IMG/VR virus record: IMGVR_UViG_3300025312_000456
Span: 1 to 33,934 of that record
From: a virus
Reading direction: 5' to 3' (one strand)
DNA length: 33,934 nt
Shown: positions 6,039 through 13,566 of the stretch, piece by piece
Layout of the letters: the number at the start of each line of letters is the position of its first letter
How positions within the stretch are numbered: the stretch's first letter is position 1
The notes under the pieces: model-generated
Told to the model about the DNA's origin: nothing
Seen by the model: the letters and a program-made list of their open reading frames with translations, nothing else
The model's database searches: none
Position numbers and translations under genes: made by a program

Positions 6039-6263
6039 TTATATCTCACCTCCTCTCACTAAACCGTAGTAATCTCTCAAGTTTTTTGATCCTATTCTCT
6101 CCTCAATCCAAGCCAACGCTTCGGCTGATGTTTTTCGGGTAATAGCGGATTCCACTTCGGCATCCAACAAACTTGCAATCTGGACATAATACATCCCGCT
6201 ATCACCTTGTCCCATGACGATCTCGCCGATTCCGGGGATTTGGGTAATACTAATTGTATTCAT
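6039..6263 (-). CDS. small hypothetical phage protein, 74 aa
   Basis: This 74-residue acidic protein starts with a beta-rich segment (TISITQIPGIGEIVMGQG, residues 3-20) and ends with an amphipathic helix (TSAEALAWIEERIG, residues 45-58). It resembles small alpha/beta phage proteins without assigned roles. It is the first gene of the leftward block, behind the divergent control region. The ATG at 6263 has no clear Shine-Dalgarno. Confidence 0.58.
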   Translation of the reverse strand: MNTISITQIPGIGEIVMGQGDSGMYYVQIASLLDAEVESAITRKTSAEALAWIEERIGSKNLRDYYGLVRGGEI

Positions 6264-6403
6264 GTCAAAATAAAATGCATGGCCACGTTAGACCCGACCA
6301 TGAACGCTAATATAAAACCATATACGGAGTATTCGTGGTGTCTCCAGAATCGTTTGATCTTACGTGTTGGTATATACGCTCGCTTCATATATCCTCTATA
6401 CTC

Positions 6404-6431
6404 ATACTACTACTAGTTCATTAGTAGTCAA
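6404..6431 (-). promoter_or_regulatory. candidate leftward promoter
   Basis: On the minus strand, -35 TTGACT (6431-6426) is followed by a 16-base spacer and -10 TAGTAT (6409-6404). It would drive the leftward gene block with a leader of about 135 bases (6264-6397), in which I see no gene. Confidence 0.42.
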
Positions 6432-6491
6432 GGGGTAAACGATAACCTGTAGCATTTTGCTGTATGCAAAAACCCGAACCGCTGTAGTGAT

Positions 6492-6510
6492 CCACAACGG
6501 CCGTTTGTGG
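6492..6510. promoter_or_regulatory. 19-bp palindrome, possible operator
   Basis: CCACAACGG is followed by CCGTTTGTGG, a near-perfect two-fold symmetric site with a single extra T. It lies between the leftward promoter and the rightward TATAAT box at 6561, where a regulator of both directions would bind. Confidence 0.38.
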
Positions 6511-6537
6511 CATAAGCGGTATCCAGTATCCTTGTAG

Positions 6538-6566
6538 TTTAGCTTCAACGCCCGTTTTGATATAAT
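6538..6566 (+). promoter_or_regulatory. extended -10 promoter before the small terminase gene
   Basis: A perfect TATAAT (6561-6566) is preceded by TG one base upstream (extended -10), with a weak -35 (TTTAGC, 6538-6543) at 17-base spacing. The start codon at 6573 lies six bases after the box, so transcription should begin at or next to the ATG. Confidence 0.6.
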
Positions 6567-6572
6567 CAAGGG

Positions 6573-7037
6573 ATGGGAATGAGAGCGGCCGACGGTTCAT
6601 TGACAGTGAAGGAGAAAAAGTTTGTGCGCAGATTGGCAGAGACGGGTAACGCAACTCAGGCTGTTATGGATTCGTACAATGTGAAGAAGCGGCTGACAGC
6701 CAGACAAATGGCCCTCGATTTAAAAAAACGCCCGCATGTCCAGAATGAACTGATTAAGATCATGGATTCCCTGGGGTTAGACGAACAGGGAATCATGAGC
6801 AAGTGGAATGAAGCGATCAAGGAGGGCTGGGGAATAAGGGCAACGCACAAGGATGCCTTGTCGTCACTAACAATGGCCACCCGGTTGAGGGGGATGCTGT
6901 ATAAGGATTCAGCCCACCTGAAGGTAACGCTAGAACAAACAGCCCACAAAATGCCGTATGATAGATTGTTGGAGGAGTTTGATAGACTTAAACGGGTAAC
7001 GGATAAACTGGTTATTGACGGTCAATTCGCTATATAA
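6573..7037 (+). CDS. terS: small terminase subunit (TerS, Terminase_2-like)
   Basis: This 154-residue protein has the typical small-terminase opening: LTVKEKKFVRRLAETGNATQ (about residues 10-29), a helix-turn-helix, then a RPHVQNEL segment (53-60) that matches the 'K-x-P-x-V-x-x-x-L' helix of the family. The C-terminal half is helical and probably mediates oligomerisation and the TerL contact. TerS recognises the phage packaging site and loads DNA into the large subunit. It is unusual here that TerS and TerL are separated by about 1.5 kb of non-coding and divergent sequence. A second ATG at 6579 is possible. Confidence 0.72.
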   Translation: MGMRAADGSLTVKEKKFVRRLAETGNATQAVMDSYNVKKRLTARQMALDLKKRPHVQNELIKIMDSLGLDEQGIMSKWNEAIKEGWGIRATHKDALSSLTMATRLRGMLYKDSAHLKVTLEQTAHKMPYDRLLEEFDRLKRVTDKLVIDGQFAI

Positions 7038-7650
7038 AAACTAGGTGACTATGGGATAAGAGGAGAGAGAGTGATAGATAGAAGAGTGATAAAAAGCTAT
7101 ATTAAGCCCTAAACACATAATTGCTTAAAATAACTGAGTATAATTATTATTATACTTAGTTGCTAGCCTCACTTTGTCGTTTGCTGACAGACGTTTAGCT
7201 TCAGACTACCCCCATACCACCCTGTTGCGTCTGTAAATTTTATTGTGAGCCCCCTCTTAAATACGCAGTAAATTTTTTTTAGTAAGACGATTATGCTGGG
7301 AGATAGATCTGGTGAGGGACTGGCCCCCCTTCCCCCCAATGGGCCTTGAAGTAAGAAGTTGCTTTCATGTGTCTACTTGCCTCTCGTCTTCTGCCGAGGT
7401 AGACCGCATGGGCGTTAATCTGACTTCCTCCAACTTCTTGAAGGTGCACACGCCTCGTTCAGTTTATTTTTTTATATCGAACGGTCCTGCAGATTTTTTC
7501 CCTTCGGGCTCTGCACCTCTGTCCGATTAGAGGCCCCACGACATTCCTGCCATGGCCTGACCCGGCCCCCAGAAGGGGGGTTTATGCTGGTGTGATTAGT
7601 CTGGCGACAAATGCTCTGATACATGAAAGTATCATAACACATAATGCAAG
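7038..7650. other. about 600 bases without a convincing gene
   Basis: No open frame here has gene-like composition. The segment is a patchwork of T-rich and GC-rich stretches with local symmetry. It contains an AT palindrome (7133-7160), a stem TGCAGA/TCTGCA around a UUCG-type mini-hairpin (about 7490-7519), a CCCCC-AGAA-GGGGGG hairpin near 7566-7580, and TGATAC/GTATCA (7617-7634). It follows the small terminase gene, so it may carry the packaging (cos/pac) site, a non-coding RNA, or both. I cannot decide from the sequence. Confidence 0.45.
7133..7160. repeat. AT-rich palindrome with TATAAT on both strands
   Basis: A 12-bp inverted repeat (one G-T mismatch) flanks a TATT loop. Its inner arms, AGTATAAT and ATTATACT, are perfect, and each contains a TATAAT box on its strand. 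It could be a regulator site or a DNA structure element; no -35 box pairs with either TATAAT. Confidence 0.5.
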
Positions 7651-7690
7651 TTGTCAAGTTTTTGACAAACTGCTACTTATGGGTTAACAT
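7651..7690 (+). promoter_or_regulatory. promoter with -35 inside a perfect palindrome
   Basis: Positions 7651-7668 are a perfect inverted repeat (TTGTCAA-GTTT-TTGACAA). The right arm gives a consensus -35 TTGACA (7662-7667), followed by exactly 17 bases and TAACAT (7685-7690, 4 of 6). The left arm gives TTGACA on the minus strand, followed 17 bases on by GATACT (7633-7628), so a divergent promoter pair sharing one operator is possible. The rightward promoter points at the candidate small RNA. Confidence 0.5.
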
Positions 7691-7696
7691 GGTCTG

Positions 7697-7783
7697 GCAG
7701 TACGGACTATCTGATACATCTTCTTCTACTGCAACTGAAGAGTCTGGTCGTAGGGGGTCACAAAAGGTGGCCCCCTTCTTTTT
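7697..7783 (+). ncRNA. candidate small non-coding RNA, about 87 nt
   Basis: A sigma70-type promoter (7662-7690) and a strong intrinsic terminator (7753-7783) bracket a transcript of roughly 87 bases that contains no credible reading frame with a ribosome site. The 5' part can form an imperfect stem (GGACT near 7713 with AGTCT near 7741). The terminator forms the 3' end, the usual plan of a bacterial or phage trans-acting sRNA. The exact start is an estimate from the -10 box. It matches no RNA family I recognise. Confidence 0.42.
7753..7783 (+). terminator. intrinsic (Rho-independent) terminator
   Basis: A 9-bp GC-rich stem (GGGGGTCAC with GTGGCCCCC, one G-U pair), loop AAAAG, is followed by TTCTTTTT. 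It also shields the downstream leftward gene and TerL block from read-through. Confidence 0.8.
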
Positions 7784-7812
7784 GCCGGAGAAAGGGGGGA
7801 GTAACAACCGCT

Positions 7813-8070
7813 TCACGAGGGAAGAGTCGAATTATCCGTATCCGCATCCCCCAGCATGGGGAAAGGCTGGGCGAAGATCTTTTCCGCCGCTTTTACGAGT
7901 TCCTGTTCTTTTTTTTCCCGCTCTGCTGCTTCTTTCCCCAGCCTGGCCATGCCCTCTAAAATTTCAGGAAAAGATTTTTTCCCACGGGGAGTTTCTCCCC
8001 AAAAGTTCTTTTTCTCTTCTTCCCAGGGCAGTGGTTCTCCTCGCACGTTTCTGGTTAAACCATCTTCCAT
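7813..8070 (-). CDS. small charged helical protein, 85 aa, divergent from the terminase block
   Basis: This 85-residue protein is coded on the minus strand within the otherwise rightward module. Its middle (residues ~34-65, with LGKEAAEREKKEQELVKAAE) is a long amphipathic, heavily charged helix. The N-terminus is Pro/Trp/Glu-rich and the C-terminus is short and acidic. The composition looks like a real protein, not a shadow frame. A TAATAT box on the minus strand (8082-8077) lies six bases before the ATG, so the transcript could be leaderless. The function is unknown; a regulator of packaging-gene expression is possible. Confidence 0.5.
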   Translation of the reverse strand: MEDGLTRNVRGEPLPWEEEKKNFWGETPRGKKSFPEILEGMARLGKEAAEREKKEQELVKAAEKIFAQPFPMLGDADTDNSTLPS

Positions 8071-8113
8071 ATCTTGATATTACCACAGGAAGGGTGCGGT
8101 ATAATTGCGGGGT
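8071..8113. promoter_or_regulatory. compact divergent promoter
   Basis: The 43 bases between the ATG of the leftward gene (8070) and that of the rightward gene (8114) hold TAATAT on the minus strand (8082-8077) and a perfect TATAAT on the plus strand (8100-8105). Each box lies 6-8 bases from its start codon. A TTGATA (8074-8079) stands 20 bases before the plus box, longer than optimal for a -35. Confidence 0.5.
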
Positions 8114-8596
8114 ATGGCCCTGGGTGACGAGGTACAAAAGCAGGTCGATGAAGCAGCCGAAAAGGTCGATGCTATGGGCCAGGACAGCGAAGTTAAGGCG
8201 GCAAAGTGGGTCATCGAGGAGGGCAAGGCTGGAGACCGGGAAGAGAAAAAGGAGGCAGACCAAAATCTGGAAGTTCTGGGCAGGAGAGCCCGGTACAAGT
8301 TTGACAACTATAAACAGTTTTTAACTGAAATATGCCTGGACGTTTTGGAGCGGAAGGTGGAATTGAGGAAGGGCTGGAAGTACCGCACTTACTATAATAG
8401 TAAGGGGGTCGGGCTTCTTCTGGGATCTCCGTCGGGAAAAACGTATGGCCGGGGTTTTGCCCCCATGAATAATCCCCAGTACGATCTCAATGCTTGTGTG
8501 GTTTTGTGTCTTCAGGCAGAAAACACGATTGACGACATTGAGAAGTTAGAAGTGGAGAGGGCTTCCAAAACTGAGGCGGGGGTATACCTAGCATGA
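8114..8596 (+). CDS. hypothetical protein coupled to large terminase, 160 aa
   Basis: This 160-residue protein has a very charged helical N-terminal half (Glu/Lys/Asp, about residues 1-60), followed by a globular part containing KYRTYYNSKGVGLLLGSPSG (about residues 88-107) and a closing helix. The stop overlaps the TerL start as ATGA (8593-8596), so the two are translationally coupled. The ATG at 8114 is preferred over a TTG at 8105 because the latter lies inside the TATAAT box. No family is recognised; a packaging or head-assembly accessory is the contextual guess. Confidence 0.6.
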   Translation: MALGDEVQKQVDEAAEKVDAMGQDSEVKAAKWVIEEGKAGDREEKKEADQNLEVLGRRARYKFDNYKQFLTEICLDVLERKVELRKGWKYRTYYNSKGVGLLLGSPSGKTYGRGFAPMNNPQYDLNACVVLCLQAENTIDDIEKLEVERASKTEAGVYLA

Positions 8597-10122
8597 GCCG
8601 CAAAACTTCTCCATTCATCATCCCCAAGCCGCAGCTGGTAAAAGAATATGTGAAGCTGGCGGAGGTGGCCAAAGAGATGCTCAAAGCCAGATGCGGGCCG
8701 GATTTGTACCTGTTTAACAAATACGTTTTGGGAGTGGAAACAGGATCGGAGAAAGTTCCTCTGGGTCAGTTCCACAAGGAAATCTGTTATTTTGTCCAGA
8801 ACCGGAGAGACAGGAAAAAACTTCTTTTGGTTCCTCGTGGTCACCTAAAATCAACTCTCATCACCATCGGTTATCCTATTTTCAGGCTGGTGGAAAATAT
8901 AAACACTCGTGTTTTGATCTTAAACGCCACTTGGCAGATGGCTGTGGACTTTTTAACCGAAATTAAAAACCATCTGCAGAAAAACGAAACCCTGATTAAC
9001 ACCTTCGGGTCTATGGCCGACAATCCAATTGAATGGAGTCAGGATCGGATTACCCTGCAAAGGTCTGATCACGGGGTAAAGGGGCCGACGGTTTGGGCCA
9101 CCGGGGTTGAATCTAATTTGGTCGGCAGCCACCCGGATTTAATTATCATGGACGACGTGGTTAACCGGGACATCGCTGACTCCGAAGACCTGGCTTCCAA
9201 GGTCATTCTCCGCTACAAAGACGCTCTCGATCTCCTCGAACCCGGGGGCCAGCTCATCGTCATTGGCACTTGCTGGACGGACAAGGATCTATACGAGTGG
9301 CTGCGCAACCCCGACAACAAAGTTATCCAGGGTTATGACCTTTTAATCAGACCGGCGTTTGAATTCGAGGGGACTCTGGAGCAGGTTTTTTCCGAGGGCG
9401 GAGAAGCTCTGATGCAAAACCGGCTCTGGCCGGAGAAGTTTTCCTACAAGGAACTTAAATCCCGGTATACCGGCAAAGGGCCGTATGAATTCTCGGCCCA
9501 GTATTTGCTCAATCCTGTCCCTGAAGATTCCGCAATTTTCAGGAAGGAATGGTTTAAGTACATCGAGTTGGAGGATTGGAAGGGCAGGATGGTGAACCGC
9601 TACATGACCGTCGATCCGGCCATCTCTCTGGCAAAAGAGGCGGATTATACGGGAATAATTATTACCGACGTTGACCAGTATGGAAACATATTAGTCCGGC
9701 ACATTGACCGAGCCAGGGTTAGTCCGTACGACCTGATTAACCGGATCTTTTTTTTGGCAGACCAGTACCACCCGAATTCAATCGGAGTGGAAACGGTAGC
9801 TTTCCAGAAGACTTTGCAGTATTTTTTGAACGAGGAAATGAAGAGGCGGGGCAAGTTTTTACCAATTAGAGAGATCACTCCGGGCGACAGAACCAAGGCT
9901 GAAAGAATCAAATCCCTGCAGCCGCTTTATGCAGGTGGTAAGATATTACACAGTAAGGCAGTGCAAAACCTGCAGCTTCTAGAGGACGAATTACTCCGTT
10001 TTCCCAGAGGCAAACACGATGATATGATCGACGCTTTTTCATACATGACCGACATGATTGTCTCTCCACGGCCAAGACGGGAACATTACCACCAGCACTA
10101 TTTGTATGGTCAAGAAAGATAA
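8593..10122 (+). CDS. terL: large terminase subunit (TerL): packaging ATPase and nuclease
   Basis: This 509-residue protein has both TerL domains. The N-terminal ATPase has the variant Walker A PRGHLKST (residues 81-88), Walker B LIIMDD (183-188) with its acidic pair, and a coupling-type motif VIGTCWTD (223-230). The C-terminal RNase H-fold nuclease has the acidic ligands VDPA (Asp341), GVE (Glu400) and the closing HDDMIDA (475-481). It cuts concatemeric DNA and pumps it through the portal into the prohead. The length is normal. It is coupled to the gene before it and overlaps the portal start by 17 bases. Confidence 0.95.
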   Translation: MSRKTSPFIIPKPQLVKEYVKLAEVAKEMLKARCGPDLYLFNKYVLGVETGSEKVPLGQFHKEICYFVQNRRDRKKLLLVPRGHLKSTLITIGYPIFRLVENINTRVLILNATWQMAVDFLTEIKNHLQKNETLINTFGSMADNPIEWSQDRITLQRSDHGVKGPTVWATGVESNLVGSHPDLIIMDDVVNRDIADSEDLASKVILRYKDALDLLEPGGQLIVIGTCWTDKDLYEWLRNPDNKVIQGYDLLIRPAFEFEGTLEQVFSEGGEALMQNRLWPEKFSYKELKSRYTGKGPYEFSAQYLLNPVPEDSAIFRKEWFKYIELEDWKGRMVNRYMTVDPAISLAKEADYTGIIITDVDQYGNILVRHIDRARVSPYDLINRIFFLADQYHPNSIGVETVAFQKTLQYFLNEEMKRRGKFLPIREITPGDRTKAERIKSLQPLYAGGKILHSKAVQNLQLLEDELLRFPRGKHDDMIDAFSYMTDMIVSPRPRREHYHQHYLYGQER

Positions 10123-12343
10123 TATTGAACGGATCAGGGATTCCTACAAGCCCACCGGGGAAGAGGCGAAGGTTTTGGAGATGGTGTATGACCGAAAGGT
10201 CAAGATGGAGGATGGAAGTGACCGGAAACAGGCTGCTAAAAACTGGGATAAATGGCTGAAACAGTGGGAGGCGATGAGGCCGGAGAAAAACGAAGAAGAT
10301 TGGCAGAGTAACCACGTGGTTCCCCTCACCACTGCGGTTGTGGAATCGGCGATGTCCGAAGAGGTTGAGCAGGGCAGTAAGCCGTTGATCCAGGGTAGGG
10401 GGGAAGAGGATGTACCAAAAGCTACGGTCATGAGCCATATTTACGATTACACCTGGGAAATTTCAGACAGCGACACGGCCAGGGATGATGTCTTCAAGGA
10501 TTCTTTGATTTTGGGAACCGGCATCGGCCAGGAATATTATCTAAAAAAGCCCAGAAAGATCAGGCATATTAAGGTGGACAAAGATGGCAAGGAAAGTTAT
10601 ACCGAGGAAGAGATTTTTGAGTACGACGACTGTATTTTGGAGCCGGTTAGACTGCAGGACTTCTTCATTGACGAAAACGCCAGGAACATAAATTCCGGGC
10701 CGTACCCGGCCAGGGATTGTATCCGTCGGTATGTTATGGACATTGACGATTTCAAGAATTTTTTTACGGGCAAGGTCTGGGATCCGCTGGAGAACGCCAA
10801 GCGGGTTATTCCCGGCAAGGGAGCGGATTATTACGAGTTTTACAAACCCCCCACGGGGATAGACCACTCCCGTCAAGTGGAGGTTTTGTGGTACTGGTCG
10901 AGGGTTCCCAAGGATTATCTGGTGGTGATTGCCAACGATGTGGTCATCAGGATGGGGCCGAATATTTACCGGCACAAACAGCTTCCTTTTGCCAGGGCGA
11001 TAGACATTAAACGCACCCACCGTTTCTACGGCAAAGGTGAGCCGGAGCTCTTGGAGTCGGTACAAAACGAGAAAGACACTCTCCGCCGGATGATTCTGGA
11101 CAGGAATCATTTAGACATCGACAAAATGTTTTTGGTGGGTAGCCGGAACCAGTTGAGCGAAGAAGATTTGATTGCCCGCCCCCACGCCATGGTGCCAGTT
11201 GACGACCCCGATTCGGTTAAAGCCGTGGAGTATGGGGATATTCCCCGGTCGGTGGAGATGTCACTCAAAGCTCTGGACGAAGACGGCACGATTGCCACCG
11301 GGATTGATCCCAGGTTTACTTCCGCCCCTCAAGCCGGTACGGCCACGGAAGCGGCCATCCTGAAAGAATCGGCTCTGCGTAGGTTGAGGATGAAGATCCG
11401 CATGTTCCAACGGGGATTCCTGGTGGATGTGGCCAGATTGAGAGTAGCCAACATCATCCAATTCTACTCCCAGCCACGGCTGGAGAAGATTGTGGGAGAG
11501 AAGGGTTCCCAGGACTTCGAGAAGAAGATTGAAGAGTTGAAAGCCAAGGGAGTTTTGGAGGAAATGGGTGGTGATTTCTACCAAAAGAGTTACAAAAACA
11601 TCAAGATTAAAGACAAGAAACTGGATTTCGATGAACGGGGCCAGGTCAAAGAGGTACCCTACAAGGGTTACACCTTCTTTGAGGCTAAGCCGGAGTTCTT
11701 TATTCCGGCGGTTAGGGGTGGGTTTGATATCAAGTTCTCCGCCGGGCCGACTCTTCCTCCCAGTATTCCCCTCATGCAGAGCAAGACGGTGGAATTATAT
11801 GACCGGCTAATCCAAAACCCCGGTTTTGATCCGATTAAACTGGGCGATCTCCTGTTAACCGTCCATGACCGTGACCCCGATGCTCTCCACGCCCAACCGG
11901 CGGAGGGCGAGGACACCGAAAGCGGCGGTTTGCAGATGCAGATCGAGCTGGCTATGCGGGAGAACCAGATGTTGACCCAGGGTCAGGAGGTTCCGCCCAC
12001 CGAGTACGCATCCCCGGCTCATTCCCGAATCCACATCGAGTTTATGGGTTCAGACCAGGTTCCATCTGATCCCCAGATTTTGCAGAATTTCAGCAACCAC
12101 GTCATGCCTGAACTCATGGCCCAAGCCCACCGTGGCGGTCAGGGTGGGGCGATGGGAGCCGAGGGCGGAATGGGCGGAGGTATGGGCAACGAGGGTAACT
12201 CGCCCATGCAAGCCATCCAGGGTGGGGAATCGGCCAGAAAGGCCATTTCTCCGGGTAAAGCACCCAAGGCCAGCAGGATTAAGATGGGCGATGTCATGCC
12301 CGGCAAAGTGACCGGAAGCCGGACGATGCCGGTACAAGCATAA
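10106..12343 (+). CDS. portal protein
   Basis: This 745-residue portal (head-tail connector) protein forms the dodecameric ring through which DNA enters and leaves. It follows TerL directly. It has the typical acidic/helical N-terminus, a long mixed middle region, a helix-rich stem region with repeated RxxILxE-type segments (ATEAAILKESALRRLRMKIR, about residues 416-435), and a Gly/Met-rich tail (GGQGGAMGAEGG near residue 676). I use the ATG at 10106; an upstream TTG at 10058 would lie deep inside TerL. The size is at the long end for portals, similar to the P22/podovirus-like large portals. Confidence 0.85.
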   Translation: MVKKDNIERIRDSYKPTGEEAKVLEMVYDRKVKMEDGSDRKQAAKNWDKWLKQWEAMRPEKNEEDWQSNHVVPLTTAVVESAMSEEVEQGSKPLIQGRGEEDVPKATVMSHIYDYTWEISDSDTARDDVFKDSLILGTGIGQEYYLKKPRKIRHIKVDKDGKESYTEEEIFEYDDCILEPVRLQDFFIDENARNINSGPYPARDCIRRYVMDIDDFKNFFTGKVWDPLENAKRVIPGKGADYYEFYKPPTGIDHSRQVEVLWYWSRVPKDYLVVIANDVVIRMGPNIYRHKQLPFARAIDIKRTHRFYGKGEPELLESVQNEKDTLRRMILDRNHLDIDKMFLVGSRNQLSEEDLIARPHAMVPVDDPDSVKAVEYGDIPRSVEMSLKALDEDGTIATGIDPRFTSAPQAGTATEAAILKESALRRLRMKIRMFQRGFLVDVARLRVANIIQFYSQPRLEKIVGEKGSQDFEKKIEELKAKGVLEEMGGDFYQKSYKNIKIKDKKLDFDERGQVKEVPYKGYTFFEAKPEFFIPAVRGGFDIKFSAGPTLPPSIPLMQSKTVELYDRLIQNPGFDPIKLGDLLLTVHDRDPDALHAQPAEGEDTESGGLQMQIELAMRENQMLTQGQEVPPTEYASPAHSRIHIEFMGSDQVPSDPQILQNFSNHVMPELMAQAHRGGQGGAMGAEGGMGGGMGNEGNSPMQAIQGGESARKAISPGKAPKASRIKMGDVMPGKVTGSRTMPVQA

Positions 12344-12344
12344 T

Positions 12345-12650
12345 ATGGTAAAGAGAAAAGCTACTATTCAGGTTGTCGAATACCTGAAAGCGATTACGCT
12401 GGAGGAGTTGAAGTTTCTGGTGAAGCTGGCCAACGACAAAGACAATGATATGTTCTTCCGGTTCCTGAAAGCCGAAGCTGAACGCAAGAAAAACATCATC
12501 TGGCGGTTGCCGGAGGGAGACCCAGTGAAGCTGGCCATTGAGAAAGCGGCTCTCCGGGGGGGGATAGAATCACTATATATTGTATTTGATATGATTAGGG
12601 AATCTCCGAACGAGATGGAACGGAGGCTGAAGGAGAGTAAAAATGGTTAG
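12345..12650 (+). CDS. small head-module protein, 101 aa
   Basis: This 101-residue, Lys/Glu-rich, all-helical protein starts one base after the portal stop and overlaps the transglycosylase gene by eight bases. There is no Cys, no membrane segment and no recognised family. The position between portal and lytic enzyme suggests a small virion or head-assembly component. Confidence 0.6.
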   Translation: MVKRKATIQVVEYLKAITLEELKFLVKLANDKDNDMFFRFLKAEAERKKNIIWRLPEGDPVKLAIEKAALRGGIESLYIVFDMIRESPNEMERRLKESKNG

Positions 12651-13419
12651 TCTAAAAGATTATTTGGGGGGTTTGGTCGGCAACCTCTTTGGTAAGGCTA
12701 AACAGGGGGTGGGCGAGTTTCTTCAGTATGCCAAGCAACAACCTCAACCTAACTTTATGCGTGACTTTCCCAACATTATTCAACAACCAACGGCAACTCC
12801 AGCTCCAACAGCTAGGCCAACCATATCTCCCAGACAACAGCAGGTTTTGTCTGCAAATTCAGGTCGGATTCCCGACGCTGGTACTTTTTATAACGAGGGC
12901 TTCGACAAAATATATCCAGAGGCTGCAAAAGAAATACCGACCCCCACTCCCACTCCTCCGAATTATATTCAAGGTTTTACACACGGGAATATCCCGACAG
13001 ATATTTCCGGGTTAATTATTCAGGCGGCAAATCAATACAATATACATCCAGCGGTTTTGGCTAGTTTAATTTTTTCAGAAAGTGGGTTCAATCCACAAGC
13101 TATAAATACCGGAGTAAACGACTATGGACAGAGCTGGAGGGATCGTGGGATTGCGCAGATTAACGATCTGGCCCATCCAGATGTTACCGATACTCAAGCA
13201 TTCGATCCTGGATTTGCAATCCCTTATTCAGCTAGATTACTAGATCAATACAGAAAACAGATGGACAATGATTTAACAACAGGCATAGCTGCATACAGAG
13301 TTGGGCCGGGGAGAGCCAGAAACAAGGGTCCAAAAGGCAGGGAAAAGGTTAAAAAAGTTATTGAAGGTCTTGATCCGGCGATTGTTAAAGAGCTTGGGTT
13401 GGGCGTTGGTTGGGAGTGA
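12643..13419 (+). CDS. virion-associated lytic transglycosylase (SLT-like)
   Basis: This 258-residue protein has a Pro/Thr/Gln-rich linker (about residues 33-110) and then an SLT/lysozyme-fold catalytic domain (about 120-245). The SxxFxESGF motif (SLIFSESGFNP, 141-151) places the catalytic Glu at 146. DRGIAQIN (167-174) is the 'GLMQI' equivalent, and AAYRVGPG (217-224) is the 'AYNAG' equivalent. It cleaves peptidoglycan glycan strands, most likely to make the local hole for DNA entry, because it lies in the head module and not beside a holin. There is no signal peptide. Confidence 0.82.
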   Translation: MVSLKDYLGGLVGNLFGKAKQGVGEFLQYAKQQPQPNFMRDFPNIIQQPTATPAPTARPTISPRQQQVLSANSGRIPDAGTFYNEGFDKIYPEAAKEIPTPTPTPPNYIQGFTHGNIPTDISGLIIQAANQYNIHPAVLASLIFSESGFNPQAINTGVNDYGQSWRDRGIAQINDLAHPDVTDTQAFDPGFAIPYSARLLDQYRKQMDNDLTTGIAAYRVGPGRARNKGPKGREKVKKVIEGLDPAIVKELGLGVGWE

Positions 13420-13429
13420 GGTGATTTAA

Positions 13430-13534
13430 ATGGCTAAGAAAGTTTCAAAATACGCAAAGAAATCGGCAAAAAAGGGTGGAAAAATGATGATGAAAGAGAA
13501 GGAAATGTATCGGATGCACAAGCCGAAACATTGA
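13430..13534 (+). CDS. 34-residue lysine-rich peptide
   Basis: This short gene has a good ribosome site (GAGTGAGGTG before the ATG) and begins ten bases after the transglycosylase stop. The 34 residues contain 13 Lys and 6 Met, with one Arg and two His and almost no acidic residues (only two Glu): MAKKVSKYAKKSAKKGGKMM, then a Met/Lys/Glu tail. It is highly cationic, which suits DNA condensation or binding inside the head, but a structural or membrane-active role cannot be excluded. Its stop lies inside the next promoter. Confidence 0.55.
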   Translation: MAKKVSKYAKKSAKKGGKMMMKEKEMYRMHKPKH

Positions 13535-13559
13535 CATTGGTAGTTCCTGGGTATATTAT
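13531..13559 (+). promoter_or_regulatory. sigma70-type promoter before the scaffold gene
   Basis: Consensus -35 TTGACA (13531-13536), a 17-base spacer and -10 TATTAT (13554-13559). It would start transcription near 13566, giving the scaffold-to-capsid genes their own promoter. Confidence 0.6.
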
Positions 13560-13566
13560 TCCAGTT

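Noticed and set aside
7071-7112. 13-residue GTG-started frame after the small terminase gene with a purine-rich leader
   Set aside because: It is very short, with no conserved feature to support it. The leader is a simple GA-rich stretch.
7644-8324. 226-codon rightward frame crossing the terminator and divergent promoter
   Set aside because: It runs through a strong terminator and overlaps both the leftward gene and the 8114 gene. Its composition (runs of Pro, Ser, Arg) is shadow-like and has no ribosome site.
10541-11110. 189-codon minus-strand frame within the portal gene
   Set aside because: The portal frame is supported by position and composition; the minus-strand frame is a common antisense shadow with no recognisable motif.
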